Assembly (NCBI GenBank): GCA_003427395.1
Contig: BFEA01000156.1
Span: forward strand, 1,481,219 to 1,529,394
Direction of reading: 5' to 3'
DNA length: 48,176 nt
Source: Chara braunii
Lineage: Eukaryota; Streptophyta; Charophyceae; Charales; Characeae
Within the stretch, counting starts at the first letter, position 1. Every line of letters starts with the position of its first letter. A model generated the notes under the pieces. The model saw nothing but the letters and a program-made list of their open reading frames with translations. It ran no database searches and was not told where the DNA came from. Below are positions 32,176 to 42,690 of the stretch, one piece after another. The position numbers were made by a program, and so were the translations under genes.

Positions 32176-32326
32176 GGTGGTGGTGGCAGTGGGCTGTGCT
32201 GGCTGCAATGGTTGGAGATAATGTGCTATGCGGCGAAGGGGCTAGCCTGTAAGGTGGAAATAGGGTACAACAGTGGTGGAGATGGTGACTCTACCATAGT
32301 AAGTCTTGCCAGAGTAAGACTGAGAC

Positions 32327-32411
32327 TACGTTACCTGCGCAGTGTGTATATGAGTCTCCTGAATTTTATGATTGTTTGAGGTTCCAACTGGAAAAATCTT
32401 CATAAGTTGAG
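32327..32411. repeat. 85-bp direct repeat, copy 2
   Basis: Same orientation as 32088-32175, about 240 bp apart. Confidence 0.92.
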
Positions 32412-32826
32412 AGATGGTTAACGGAGGGCCAAATATTCGCCGTCTTCGCTGGCGATTTCGGTGCAAATTTTATCAAAATTTTTAAAAACAAACGATATGA
32501 GACCATAGTGCAAACATAAAAAAAGGAAACAGGCCAAACCATATGTGTGGTTTGCAAATGGACGAGGCCAGAACGACGTTGGTCGGTGTTTGGGCTTGGT
32601 CGCGCTGCCCTGTAACTCAAGCTGTACGGGGGCATGAGACCTGATAGAGGGATCTCGGGAGTTGTCGAGGGTGGAAGGCACTCTAGTGTCTATTGGTGAG
32701 CTGGTACTTAGTCGATGCTGGTCGGAGATGGGGAGAGTCGCTTTCCCCTGTATCCTAGCAGACGAGAGGTTTTCTGGGGTGGGTCGTTTTTTCTTTGTTT
32801 TGTTTTTTTTTTTTGGNGGGGGGGGG

Positions 32827-32985
32827 ACAAATGCTCCAGTCTATTCGTGGGGAGCAGCACGTGCTGGGAACGGAGCCCAACGTCCCATATAGAATTATGC
32901 AAGTCATTCGAGCTACCGGGACCATTATCCGGCTTCGGCTGAGAATCAATTTGAAAACTATTGAAGAAATTCAAGAGAATGAAAG
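32827..32985. repeat. Left arm of a diverged inverted repeat
   Basis: Its reverse complement aligns with 33305-33455. The best part is GGGACGyTGGGC, TTCCCAGCACxTGxTGCTCCC and CCACxAATAGAyTGGAGCAT. Weaker similarity continues through AAGCCGGATA. It abuts a T-tract, an N (32817) and a G-run. Confidence 0.75.
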
Positions 32986-33304
32986 GAGAGGGTGAAAAAC
33001 TATAAATGATTACTAACCTCTTTTCGAATGTTCAGAACCCCTAGACTCCCAAACAAAACTGTTTAAAATTGTCCCATACTGTTTTATTCCCTATCGAGCT
33101 CTCACAGGCCTCACACCCCCACCGTGCCACTCTGTAACCTAGCAGTTGGGGGCGGGAGGCCTGATAGAGATTCAGTATCGGGATATAGGGGAGAGGCGGG
33201 TAGGGTTGGACTGCTGAAAGGCGCTAAGGAAAGTGGTATCCGGTCCGAATATCCCATGATGAAAGGTTTGGGGTTAGAGAACCTCAGTTATTGTGTAGAT
33301 TGCA

Positions 33305-33455
33305 TAGCTATCATTTTCAATCAAAGCCGGATATTTGCCCCGATATCTCAAAGTGTTCTACATAAATTTCTCAATATTTTTTTGAATGGGACGCTGGGCC
33401 CAGTTCCCAGCACATGTTGCTCCCCACAAATAGATTGGAGCATGTCCTTCTTTAA
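33305..33455. repeat. Right arm of a diverged inverted repeat
   Basis: Partner of 32827-32985, with about 320 bp between the arms. No transposase or RT lies between them. Confidence 0.75.
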
Positions 33456-33849
33456 AAAAACAAAAAATAAAAGCAGGCAGTTCTACCGTCATGAGGCACC
33501 TGCTGGAATCGACATGGATTAATCACTTCCTCATTACTCCAACTTATCTAATATGACTTATTTCAATAGAGTGTCTCCCCTGCCCCCCCCCTCCTCCCTC
33601 CCCAAGACCTATTGCACCTTAATTGATCTTTTTCTTTCCCTTTTTATCCTTACTTTATTCCTACTTCTATTCACTTTGTTTCCCTTTCTATCATTACCCC
33701 TTTCCCCTCTACTTGAGTAAGTAGAGGGTCAAAAATCAGATTTTCTTACGTATCAGTTTGCGTCACCAGTGTAGACAGGGTACCCCAAGTCAAAAGGAGT
33801 GTTCGACCATGTTGCGTCTTTCCCCATTTAGATCCGGGAGCAATTAAAG
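33456..33849. other. Unassigned DNA
   Basis: A C-rich then T-rich stretch. Nothing was recognised. Confidence 0.4.
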
Positions 33850-34690
33850 TCCGCCTAAATACTCAGGTAAAGGTTTTCCATCCCCAGGGTCAGTGTTTTG
33901 GCAGTGGAGCTAGCATGACCGCCACAAATTTCCTCATTTCTATGACACCGAATCCCCCAAAGCAGCACTGCCTTGATCCTCTTTGCAACCCTCATATTTT
34001 CCCTTGTTCTTCCAGTTCCTGCAAAGGAACCAACCAACACTGAGGCTATCCACTCATCCCTTCCATAATCCTTGCCAAGGGGGAGCCCCCCTTCATCTGC
34101 CTCTTTCTCCCATTGCCGCATAAACCCTGGGTGTCTTTTAGAGTATAGGAATAGATAGGTGAGATCCTCTACTTCATTTTTACATAGGTGGCATAGCGAA
34201 TTTGTGTGCCTACTCTTTGAATCCAACCACTTTGCAGAGGGGACTGCCATGTGGACAAGGAGCCATACCAGGCCTGCCTGCTTTTGGTCTGAGAGCGAAA
34301 ATAAAGTTTGGGAAAAGTGTTGCGACTTGCTTTGACCACACATCGCTAACACATAGTCTGGTAGTCAATCCCTCTTTCTCTAGCGCTGCATAATTTTCGC
34401 ACGAGTGTCATAAGTTGTCAATTGTGGCCGGTATAGATCCTTGGTGATTATATGATGGAAAGGGCAGACCTTCCTCAGGCTATTCTATGGTGCGCAGGTC
34501 CATCTTCTAGGGTGAAAGGTGAAGTTTTTTGTCGGGGTGTGTACTTCAAATGACCTATGAGGAACCACGCACATTTGCCCTTTGTCCTCGTTTACGGCCA
34601 CTGAGTACACTTCCTTGCTCAAGACCGCTTTATGAATCTGCACATACCCATCCAAAGGGGTCCCCTGATTATCAAATCCAACCATTATGA
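33850..34690 (-). mobile_element. 3' fragment of a second LINE
   Basis: An open minus-strand frame of 165 codons reads WLLVHMAVPSAKWL, then CHLCKNEVEDLTYLFLYS, then KRIKAVLLWGIRCHRNEEIC. This is the zf-RVT-like C-terminus found after non-LTR reverse transcriptases. Weaker, stop-containing frames continue upstream to about 34690. It differs in sequence from the C-terminus of the LINE at 24826-28440, so it is another element. The rest of it is absent. Confidence 0.75.
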
Positions 34691-36569
34691 CTCATCCGCT
34701 TACCTTTCTATGTTCAAAACTTCCACCACCTGTGGCAGCTCCTTCTGTGTCTCCTTCACCACCCATATCCCCACTATCTGACAATCCTCTTCCAATTGTT
34801 GCATCAATTCACATAAGGAGTGACAGTGAAGTTTGTTCACACTTGTTGTTTCTACTTCTCACGTGTTTTGCATATAAACAACATTCAATCTTTGTCGATT
34901 ATACTTTTTTTCTTTTTTTTTTAATGTGTATGTGTATCTCCTTTATCTCTCTCGTGCTTTCATCTATTTTGTTATAATTGTGAACGAACAAAGGAACAAA
35001 AGAGGTAACCATTGCGTTGCAATATACATATGAAAGGAAGAATTCAACAACAAAATCGAGAAATTTTTCGAGAAAATTTTGATGAAGCAACAAAAATACA
35101 CAATGAGCAAAACATGATTACAAATGAGGACAATACACTCCAACTCCATATGATGGACTATCAAATGACACGATAAATTATATAGATTGTGATGTTAATC
35201 CACCTACTGTCAGCCTTAATAATAATCATTTATCAAAGTAAGCAATATTGTCGGATACATAAAGGTATCAAATTTAGTAAACGTCTTTAACATAATATTG
35301 TGAGATGCATCATGAAAGCAGTGAAACTAATGGTGGTGAAAACATCATGTAAATTACACAAGCCCCCAATCCTCTCACAAGGTACAGGAAAAGTGTGAAT
35401 TTATAGGGCAACCAATGAAGCATTAGGGTAGATGTGAAGGTAGTATACGAGAACATACCTTAAACGGGAGAAATTGTGTTATAGGTATGTGATTTTCATG
35501 TACATCATAACTGCAATGTTGTAATGAATTTACTTTATTACCATCATCTGAATATCAACTTTGTATTGGTTTTACAATGTTTTATCCTTGTATACAAGTT
35601 TCTTACACATATTTCAGTTTTCAAAGGAAAGCATATCATTACGTTTGCTTCAATGTACTAACATTGTCCTTGCTTCAATGTATTAACATTGACATTATTA
35701 ATTCACTTTCTCCCAAAGCATGTGTGCATTCACAAAGTTTTAAGGTACCATTCTTCACAAATGGTTAACATGTACCCCCACTTTTCACCCCAAGGGTAAC
35801 CTTCACAACCTTGAAAAGTGCAGTGGGGATTATTTTTATTTTTTATTTTTTAATTTTATTATTATTATTTTTTTTTTTTAATTTTTTTTTGTCCTGTTTT
35901 GTTTTTGGTCAAGCTTTGTATGTGCCAAGTTTGGTGTTTGTTGGGTTCGTGGAAATGGTTGTTTTGGGCAGTGGTGAAAATTGTGAATATCGACAAATTG
36001 AAATGTTGGTGAAATTTCATGAAAGTGCACTTTTGGCTTGCTGTTTTATATGTTTTTAATTATGTTTTTTCAGTTTGCTTTTTAGAACAAGTTAGTAAGA
36101 AGTGCACTCTACAAATTGGTGTGAAGTATGGTTAACATGACCCTTTGGTTTTCTTATAAATGAGATTTGAAATTTGGGGGTCGGTTAACTTTCTGTCCCA
36201 TTCTTAAGTAGCCTCAGCGGATTAAATTCAGCACTTCTATAAATGTTTTATAGAGGTTGTATTGAATTAAATTTGCGTTCACCATAAATCCACTATATGC
36301 AAAAAATGGTTTGTGGCATCCCCTAATGAAGAGGAGAAATCTCTTATTTTATGGATAAATTTATATTTTGTTTACAAAACTTACTTACGAATCACTCCTA
36401 CTATTAATTAAAATCGTTGTTTCATCCTATTCACCACCAGCATTGTCCGACATGTTTTCTAACACATAATCGTTAGCTATCTCTCTGTTTCCTTTGTTTT
36501 GTGACACTTTCTAATCATTTGTGTCCTCAACTAATTTAATATCGTCTTATAATCCACAATTTTTTTTAG
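34691..36569. other. AT-rich DNA, no gene recognised
   Basis: Composition changes to strongly AT-rich near 34.8 kb. Long T/A-rich tracts occur at 34906-34922 and 35828-35890. Short ORFs are rich in Phe/Leu/Ser and uninformative. Confidence 0.45.
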
Positions 36570-36672
36570 ACATGTCCTCGATTCTTGCGCTGTCTTTTGT
36601 TGCATATTCTCGATTCTCCTTATCTCTTAATAACCTATCTATGTCATACCTCTTCGAGTTCTTGCCTTGTCA
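36570..36672 (-). pseudogene. Possible protein-coding relic, unidentified
   Basis: A minus frame reads QGKNSKRYDIDRLLRDKE, then REYATKDSARIEDM, more hydrophilic and less AT-biased than random translation here. It is faintly like the linker between endonuclease and RT of some LINEs, but no other LINE motif is nearby. Confidence 0.2.
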
Positions 36673-37250
36673 CGTCAATGTTTCATTGTATAAAGTTTTA
36701 TTGAAGTTCACTATACCTCATCATGAATTAACAAAATGTGGACGTAACCTTATCCATGGATTTCTTCAATTTTCACTTCATCTTCAATGCACAACGTTTC
36801 GCATGCCTATACTATTGTGTCATCATAAAAATATGTGCACGAAGTTTTCCTCCTTTGTAGTTATGAAATAAATAATATTTTCATTTGCCACCGAGTGTGT
36901 ATGGAAATTGCCTATGTCATTTTCAGTCTCGTTCACACAGCTTCCACCTTGATTGTACCCGTTTAGAATAGTCACCCGCCACAAAATTTTGTGCCACTTT
37001 GGCACAAACGCGACAACTCATTGCCTACGACGGTGACATGGGAAAAGCATCCCTAAGGGTTTATGTTTCCTAGTCACTATTTTAGAGAGTGATTGAGCGT
37101 GATCGCACGCGCGCGAGAGAGAGAGCAGATAGATAAATGGACATACATATATATATAATGAGTCAGTGAAACTTCAACGAAACAGTTTGTAACTGCCCCT
37201 CGTTTGTTATCTGCTTCTCCCTCTCTGCCTACGGTCAACTTTGCTTTAGG
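36673..37250. other. Unassigned AT-rich DNA
   Basis: No gene or RNA was recognised. Confidence 0.4.
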
Positions 37251-37276
37251 ATATATATATATATATATATAGATAT

Positions 37277-37359
<83 letters not shown>

Positions 37360-37380
37360 AAAAAAAAAAAAAAAAAAAAA
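37251..37380. repeat. Compound microsatellite (AT)n(GATA)n(GA)n(A)n
   Basis: Four simple repeats run into one another: AT (37251-37271), GATA (about 37272-37312), GA (about 37311-37354) and A (37355-37380). Confidence 0.97.
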
Positions 37381-38315
37381 GTCCGCAACTACTTTGCGTG
37401 TGTGTGTGTGACTCTCGTGTGTTGCCATGCATCGCTTGGGAACATATATCTGTTACAAGTGTCATTTCGATTTGGGCGAAGCTGCTGTTCGGACTGCGTT
37501 TTTTCTACGGCTACCCACTGGTCCTTTCGAGTACCACTAGGAGTAAGACTTGTGCATGAAACCAATCCCTTGAAAATGCTCACCTACCGGTAGGGCCTCC
37601 TTAACGTTGTTGGTCGTCTACAAGCACTGGAAGGACTAGTTATATCGGATTTTGGACGCCTACATGCCCTATTCGCAGCACTAGGGCTGTTGTATAGTGG
37701 GTTTTGGCGTATGTGTCAAGGTGGCGTATTTTTAGCGGTCGTCGACCATCACAGAAGTAGGTTCTTAGGGGTTAATATTTCCAGGAAACTGGTCCTTAGA
37801 GGTAATGTGGACGACCTACAACTAGCTCTTCTAGAACTAGGACTTTTGAAAAAAGGAACGACCCGTTGTCAGGTGGAAGCAGACCCAAAAAGAAGTAAGA
37901 AGGGAAGCCATTGTTGGAAGTCCCACGCATATGCAATTTACAAGAGGCAAAAATCCAAAAATTTGAGAATCCGTACATAGATCATGGTGTGGTATTTCCA
38001 ATAAAAATATCAAAAAATCATTAAGATCAGAAAACAATCATCACGCTAATTCGGTGCATTTCCTTTTTTTACCACTCAGCCACGCCAACAGAAAAAATAC
38101 CAACTTCAGTGATTTTTCGTGCTCAGAAGAATGCTTTAAAAACCCTAAAAATTGAAGTGCTTGCAATTTTTTTTGCGAAATTTATAGGGAAAAAAAATCA
38201 TCTATAGATATATTTTAAACCGTGAAATAAATCACGACGACAATTTGAACCATGTTTCATTTTTGCCATTCAACCTCTCTCTTCATCTCTCACTCTTTGA
38301 TAGCACCCCTCTCCT

Positions 38316-38319
<4 letters not shown>
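37381..38319. other. Unassigned DNA
   Basis: A plus ORF of 96 codons at 37690-37980 has no recognisable domain. Nothing else was seen. Confidence 0.4.
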
Positions 38320-38353
<34 letters not shown>

Positions 38354-38361
38354 TTTTTTTT

Positions 38362-38409
<48 letters not shown>
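38320..38409. repeat. (CT)n - T14 - (CT)n microsatellite
   Basis: Two CT runs separated by a T-tract at 38353-38366. Confidence 0.96.
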
Positions 38410-38412
<3 letters not shown>

Positions 38413-39051
38413 TTCTTGCACGCTCGCACTTAGCCCCATTGCTTTCGGTTATTGGGCCAGGCTCACAGTTCGCAACCCTAAGGCTGTGGTATGGTGGGTT
38501 CAAGCTTGTATGTTTGCAACACAAAACCTGCACCGAGAGCGAACACAACAGCCCCCTCCACACCCTCTCTCTCTCTCTTTCTTCCTCCCTAGCTCTAAAA
38601 GAAAAACAAAGAAACGTAATCCCTTAGGGCTGCATTCCCCACACCCATGTGGTAGGTAATTTTGTAGTGGTTGTCCACCGCCAAAATTCAGGCACCTTGA
38701 TACAGATTTCGGACCGCACCGTACCACAACTTTTAGGGTTAGGGTTGCAAATTTTGATTCGGGTCTGGGCCAGTAGCAAAAGGAGCAGCCCACTTGGAAC
38801 GACACAGTTACAGCCTTCTAAGATTTGGAAGGTTGCTTGTGAACTTAGGCTCGTCTTCTGCCCTTCCTCCTTGACAGGAAACAATGAAAGGTGATAAGCA
38901 CAACACCGCAACCGAACTGAGCGTCTACGTACGGTTGCCTGTTGTAAACCTTGCGACGACCGCTTTGTTCACCGGTCTTAGACCTGCGGACTGAGTCCTT
39001 CTCCGTCGTTCCTTCATTGCACCATACAATTTTTCCCAGAACAGAAAGTTG
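38410..39051. other. Unassigned DNA
   Basis: Short overlapping ORFs occur on both strands. Nothing was recognised. Confidence 0.4.
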
Positions 39052-39240
39052 TGCTACTGAGTTGGGAAGGCACGCAAATGACATTCAGGGAGGTATTGGG
39101 TTCAATCCCAGCTGGCCTCCTGTACCTTCCTGGGCAAGCTTGGTGGCCGCCACCTAAAGATAAGTCGTTGGTCCCCTCGAGTCACATTGAGCAGAGACTG
39201 TTGATGTTCATAGGGGGAGGGGACCAGAGGGGAGGCATAG
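39052..39240 (+). mobile_element. tRNA-derived SINE, second copy
   Basis: The head shares AAGGCACGCAAATGACATTC, then GGGTTCAATCCCAG (B box) and TGGCC, with the SINE at 30822. The tail shares AGACTGTTGATGTT, a run AGGGGGAGGGGA and GGGAGGCATAGTGACTG. The middle body (GTGTGGTG part) is missing or replaced. Confidence 0.7.
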
Positions 39241-40972
39241 TGACTGGCCCATCAAAGAAGTTTGGTCCTGATGCTACCGGCTGACCCCTGGTCGGGATCG
39301 CCCACCTGCTGTAGCAGGTATCGCACCTGCTGGTGGGTGCAACTCCCGCATGTTCCCTCGTTGGAGGCTTAAGCACGGATGCGGCTGCTACTAAGTTCCC
39401 CGTTGTCATGCGCATCGATCCGGCACCGCACAAAACGGGGCAGGACCCTCCGGCCGTGTCACACAGGAGTTGGTCTTATCCTCGTCGCGAATACATAATG
39501 GAGCTTCTGCAAGCCGCTCTGGCCACGTGTGCCAGCCATACCTCTCGTGAGCCCCTACTACGACAGGATAGGGCCTACACGAGGCACGACTTACCTCCAC
39601 CTTGCGGGAGCTGTCACCTCTCTTCGGTGGCCATATCCCCGCCGAACTACTAGTCCACTATACGAGAGCTAATCAGTTGCAATCGCAGAGGTGGACCAGC
39701 TGAGGACGTTTCTCATACGTTGTAGCATAGGGGGTACGTGCGGTTTTACGCCTCTATCGGACCCGCACGGGAATGGACATCTTGGGGGGAGTGAGGTTCC
39801 AAGTGCGACTCGTCGTCAGTCGACTAGGACGCATCCCACACACCACGCGCACGCCACTCTAAAGAACATAAAAAAAAAAAAAAAAACATACACATACACA
39901 AAACAACACAGAACAAACAACACGACAACACTCATAGTCCCTTAATAGTCATCCCGTAACTCTCTAAAGCGGAAATTAGATAGGTGTCGCGCGCGAAACT
40001 TAGTATAAAATCGTGCGGACGTGGAACCTTCTCATATCGACGAGCAATGCATGAATACGCAAGCAGACGCAATGATGGTGTACTATGTAGTGCCCATAAT
40101 CAAGCGGTCCCTCGTGGATCCGAGTACCGCTTATGACACTCAAGTGTCAAATTCGAAGTATCGTGAGGATTTACCCCTTCACGATATTGCACGGCTGAAG
40201 GAATGGTCACCTCCGACCTTTAGGCTGAGTGCCCCGGCAGGCAGGGCAAATAGGCTCTGCGCGGGGGGAGATCCCTTTCATGCAGAGTCTAGGACCTGGG
40301 ATGTCCTGGACTAAGAAATCCTTAAGAAGCATACAACAGATAGAGGGGTTTTCTTCACTTTCTCAATCTGTAGACCCCTCAGGCCACGCGAAATCTCAAT
40401 ATAGATACATACATATATATATGTAAAAGGGGGATAAGTATGTGACGATCACTTCTTACAATCACAGTGAGACTCCGCACAACCATATATATGTGTGTGA
40501 TCGCAGACAACCAAATCCAAAATCCGACCCACAGAACATACTTGCAATCACATCAAAGAGTCAACCCAAAGTCCACGCACTACACGGAGTCAACTTTAAA
40601 CAATCTCTATACTCATACTCCTCTCTTTAGCCATGCAAACCCCAATCTTTGTCCAACCTTCCATAATTAAATACTCAGTACCTTTGTTAAATAGCCATTC
40701 AATAAATATCCGAGTGAAAACCTTAATAAAACAATAAAAATCACCAGGGCTAAAGCCTTTTAGGTTGAGTATTGAGGATGAATTGGAGTTGAGTCGTAGA
40801 TCGACGAATCGACAATCGACCTGTTGTCAGTGATAAAAGAAGATGATCCTTGTAGGATCAAACTGAATCTATTATTGATTTCGAATCAAACGTTCAAGAG
40901 GACCTGTAACACAAGACAGACCAATCCACAAGCTAAATCTATGAGTCCAAATCGAGAGTAATCTCTATATCA
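39241..40972. other. Unassigned DNA with hairpins
   Basis: ACCTGCT-GT-AGCAGGT (39306-39321) is a perfect 7-bp hairpin, and GTCyAGGAC/GTCCTGGAC (40289-40313) is another. A-rich tracts lie at 39868-39886. ORFs of about 60-106 codons are not supported as genes. Confidence 0.4.
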
Positions 40973-41050
40973 TGATTTTCACCAAGAATCATTCTACTTA
41001 ATTAATCATGAGTCTACCCCTAAGTCAGTGCCTAATGAAAAGGTAGACCT
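40973..41050. repeat. Two hairpins at the left edge of the hairpin array
   Basis: TCATGATT (about 40973) pairs with AATCATGA (about 41003), 8 bp. GTCTACC (41012-41018) pairs with GGTAGAC (41041-41047), 7 bp. Confidence 0.65.
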
Positions 41051-41678
41051 TTGACAGAATCTCCTCTATACAGAGTGGATTGTCAAACATGTGACCGGTC
41101 AAAATATAATCTAACTCCTCTAAAGTTCCAAACTAAGAAAATTTTGGCAGCGCTTCCCCTAGGAAAAGTGTCTTCGCATAATTTATATTAACTCAAATAT
41201 GAAAACAAAACAACTCTAATTTTGAAAAGTTAAATTTTGTCTAACTCCCTTAATTAGTAAAAATTTGGGCATCGTCTCCTTTAGAAAGGTAGACTTCCCA
41301 AATTTATACTAAGTCAGATAGGAACTCAAAAGTTAGACTTGAATTCGACTTCAAGACAAAGTTCAACTGACCTCTTAGATTTATAGAAATTTCGGCAGCG
41401 CTTCCCATAGAGAAAGCGTTATTCCAAAATTTATACAAAACTAAGTTCATAATCTAAAATGACTTTGACTTCTCAAGGTCCAATTTCGTCTAACTCCCTG
41501 AATTAGCAAAAATTTTGGCATCACTCCTTTCAGAAAAGGAGGTTTTCCATATTTTTACTAAGCCAAAAAGTCAGAAAAACTGGACCCTGAAAAAGACAAA
41601 ATCTGACTAACTCCTTGGTTTTGTATAAATTTCGGCAGCGCTTCCCGTAGAGAAAGTGGCTTACCAAAATTTATACAA
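41050..41678. repeat. Hairpin array family A: six related imperfect hairpins, period about 120 bp
   Basis: Copies at 41050-41087, 41134-41190, 41256-41310, 41382-41434, 41505-41560 and 41620-41678. The five full copies share a core GGCAkCrCTTCCC, then TAGAGAAAG, and a left flank like CTAACTCC. Each core lies between complementary arms: for example TTGTATAAATTT with AAATTTATACAA, AAATTTGGG with CCCAAATTT, and TTGACA with TGTCAA. The tandem nature is certain. What they do is unknown; LTR or UTR sequence of a degraded retroelement is possible. Confidence 0.8.
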
Positions 41679-41964
41679 GACCAAGTATAATTAATGATCC
41701 TAGAAAATGCAGAAATCGACCTAAGTAAAAATAAACTTAGCTTAGAAAATGCATGAATTGAAACTAACTCATATGGCTCTAGCACGTGGCGAGCAACTAC
41801 AACAACTACCTACTGAAACTCAGACTAAGTAGTGATCTCACTTAGCCACATACAGGTCAAACCACAAAGGTAAGTACTCTCACCGCCCCCAAGTCAACTT
41901 TTCAAACAACAGTTCATAGTCTCTCAATGATTTATCCCTTTATACCCAACTTACATAGAGTATA

Positions 41965-42690
41965 AAGCTAGACCACCAAAACTTATGAAACATGTCTAGC
42001 TTAGTCATTGAGTATACACAAACAAAGGGCTCAATAACTTTTCTCTTCTTTGGGCATATGACTAGGCCATCCTACTCGCCCTGAACTGTTTAAGTATCCC
42101 AACTTTATATAATTATTTGCACTTAGTCTTTTGAGGTAGCATATAACTAAACCGATCATCTTTAGCTCAAGATTTAGTATGCCCCTTCGTACCACAAATT
42201 TACTTTTAATTAATACTCTCTTCAGTTTGTGATTAGTTATATTCAGATCATTTAAACTTATAAAACCCTGTCTGACTAGCCTGTTCATAAGTAGTGTGAT
42301 AATAAAGTATAGCCAAGTTATAACCTTTTGGTTCCAACATGTGCGTGGCGTTGGACCAAGACCACCCAAACTTATGGAACATGTCTGGTCCTCAACTTGT
42401 TTTTTTCTCTTAAAGCCAATGCAGGAAGAGGCTGAGTCACCCAAACTTATGAAACATGCTGAAACCTCCTCGTTCAGAACAAAAAAAAAATGAAAGAAAC
42501 CCAAAGTAAATAAGGCGACCAGACCACCCAAAATTATGGAACATGCTTGGTCCCTGAAAAGTCAATCACAGTCAGCCCTCACAAGTCAGAGCAACCAGAC
42601 CACCCAAACTTATGGAACATGTTTGGTTCTCCAGGCAATTCAAAATAAACATAGCACTGGGCCTCCCCAAACTTATGGAGACTTGCCCAG
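41965..42690. repeat. Hairpin array family B: six hairpins with a constant core and covarying stems
   Basis: Copies at 41965-42002, 42350-42396, 42425-42471, 42517-42553, 42593-42628 and 42657-42690. The core is close to CACCCAAACTTATGGAACATG without its last base in several copies. Stems differ but stay complementary: AAGCTAGAC/GTCTAGCTT, GTTGGACCAAGAC/GTCTGGTCCTCAAC (two bulges), GACCA/TGGTC, AACCAGAC/GTTTGGTT and CTGGGC/GCCCAG. The copy at 42425 pairs less well. Spacing is irregular, unlike a simple tandem array. Confidence 0.8.
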
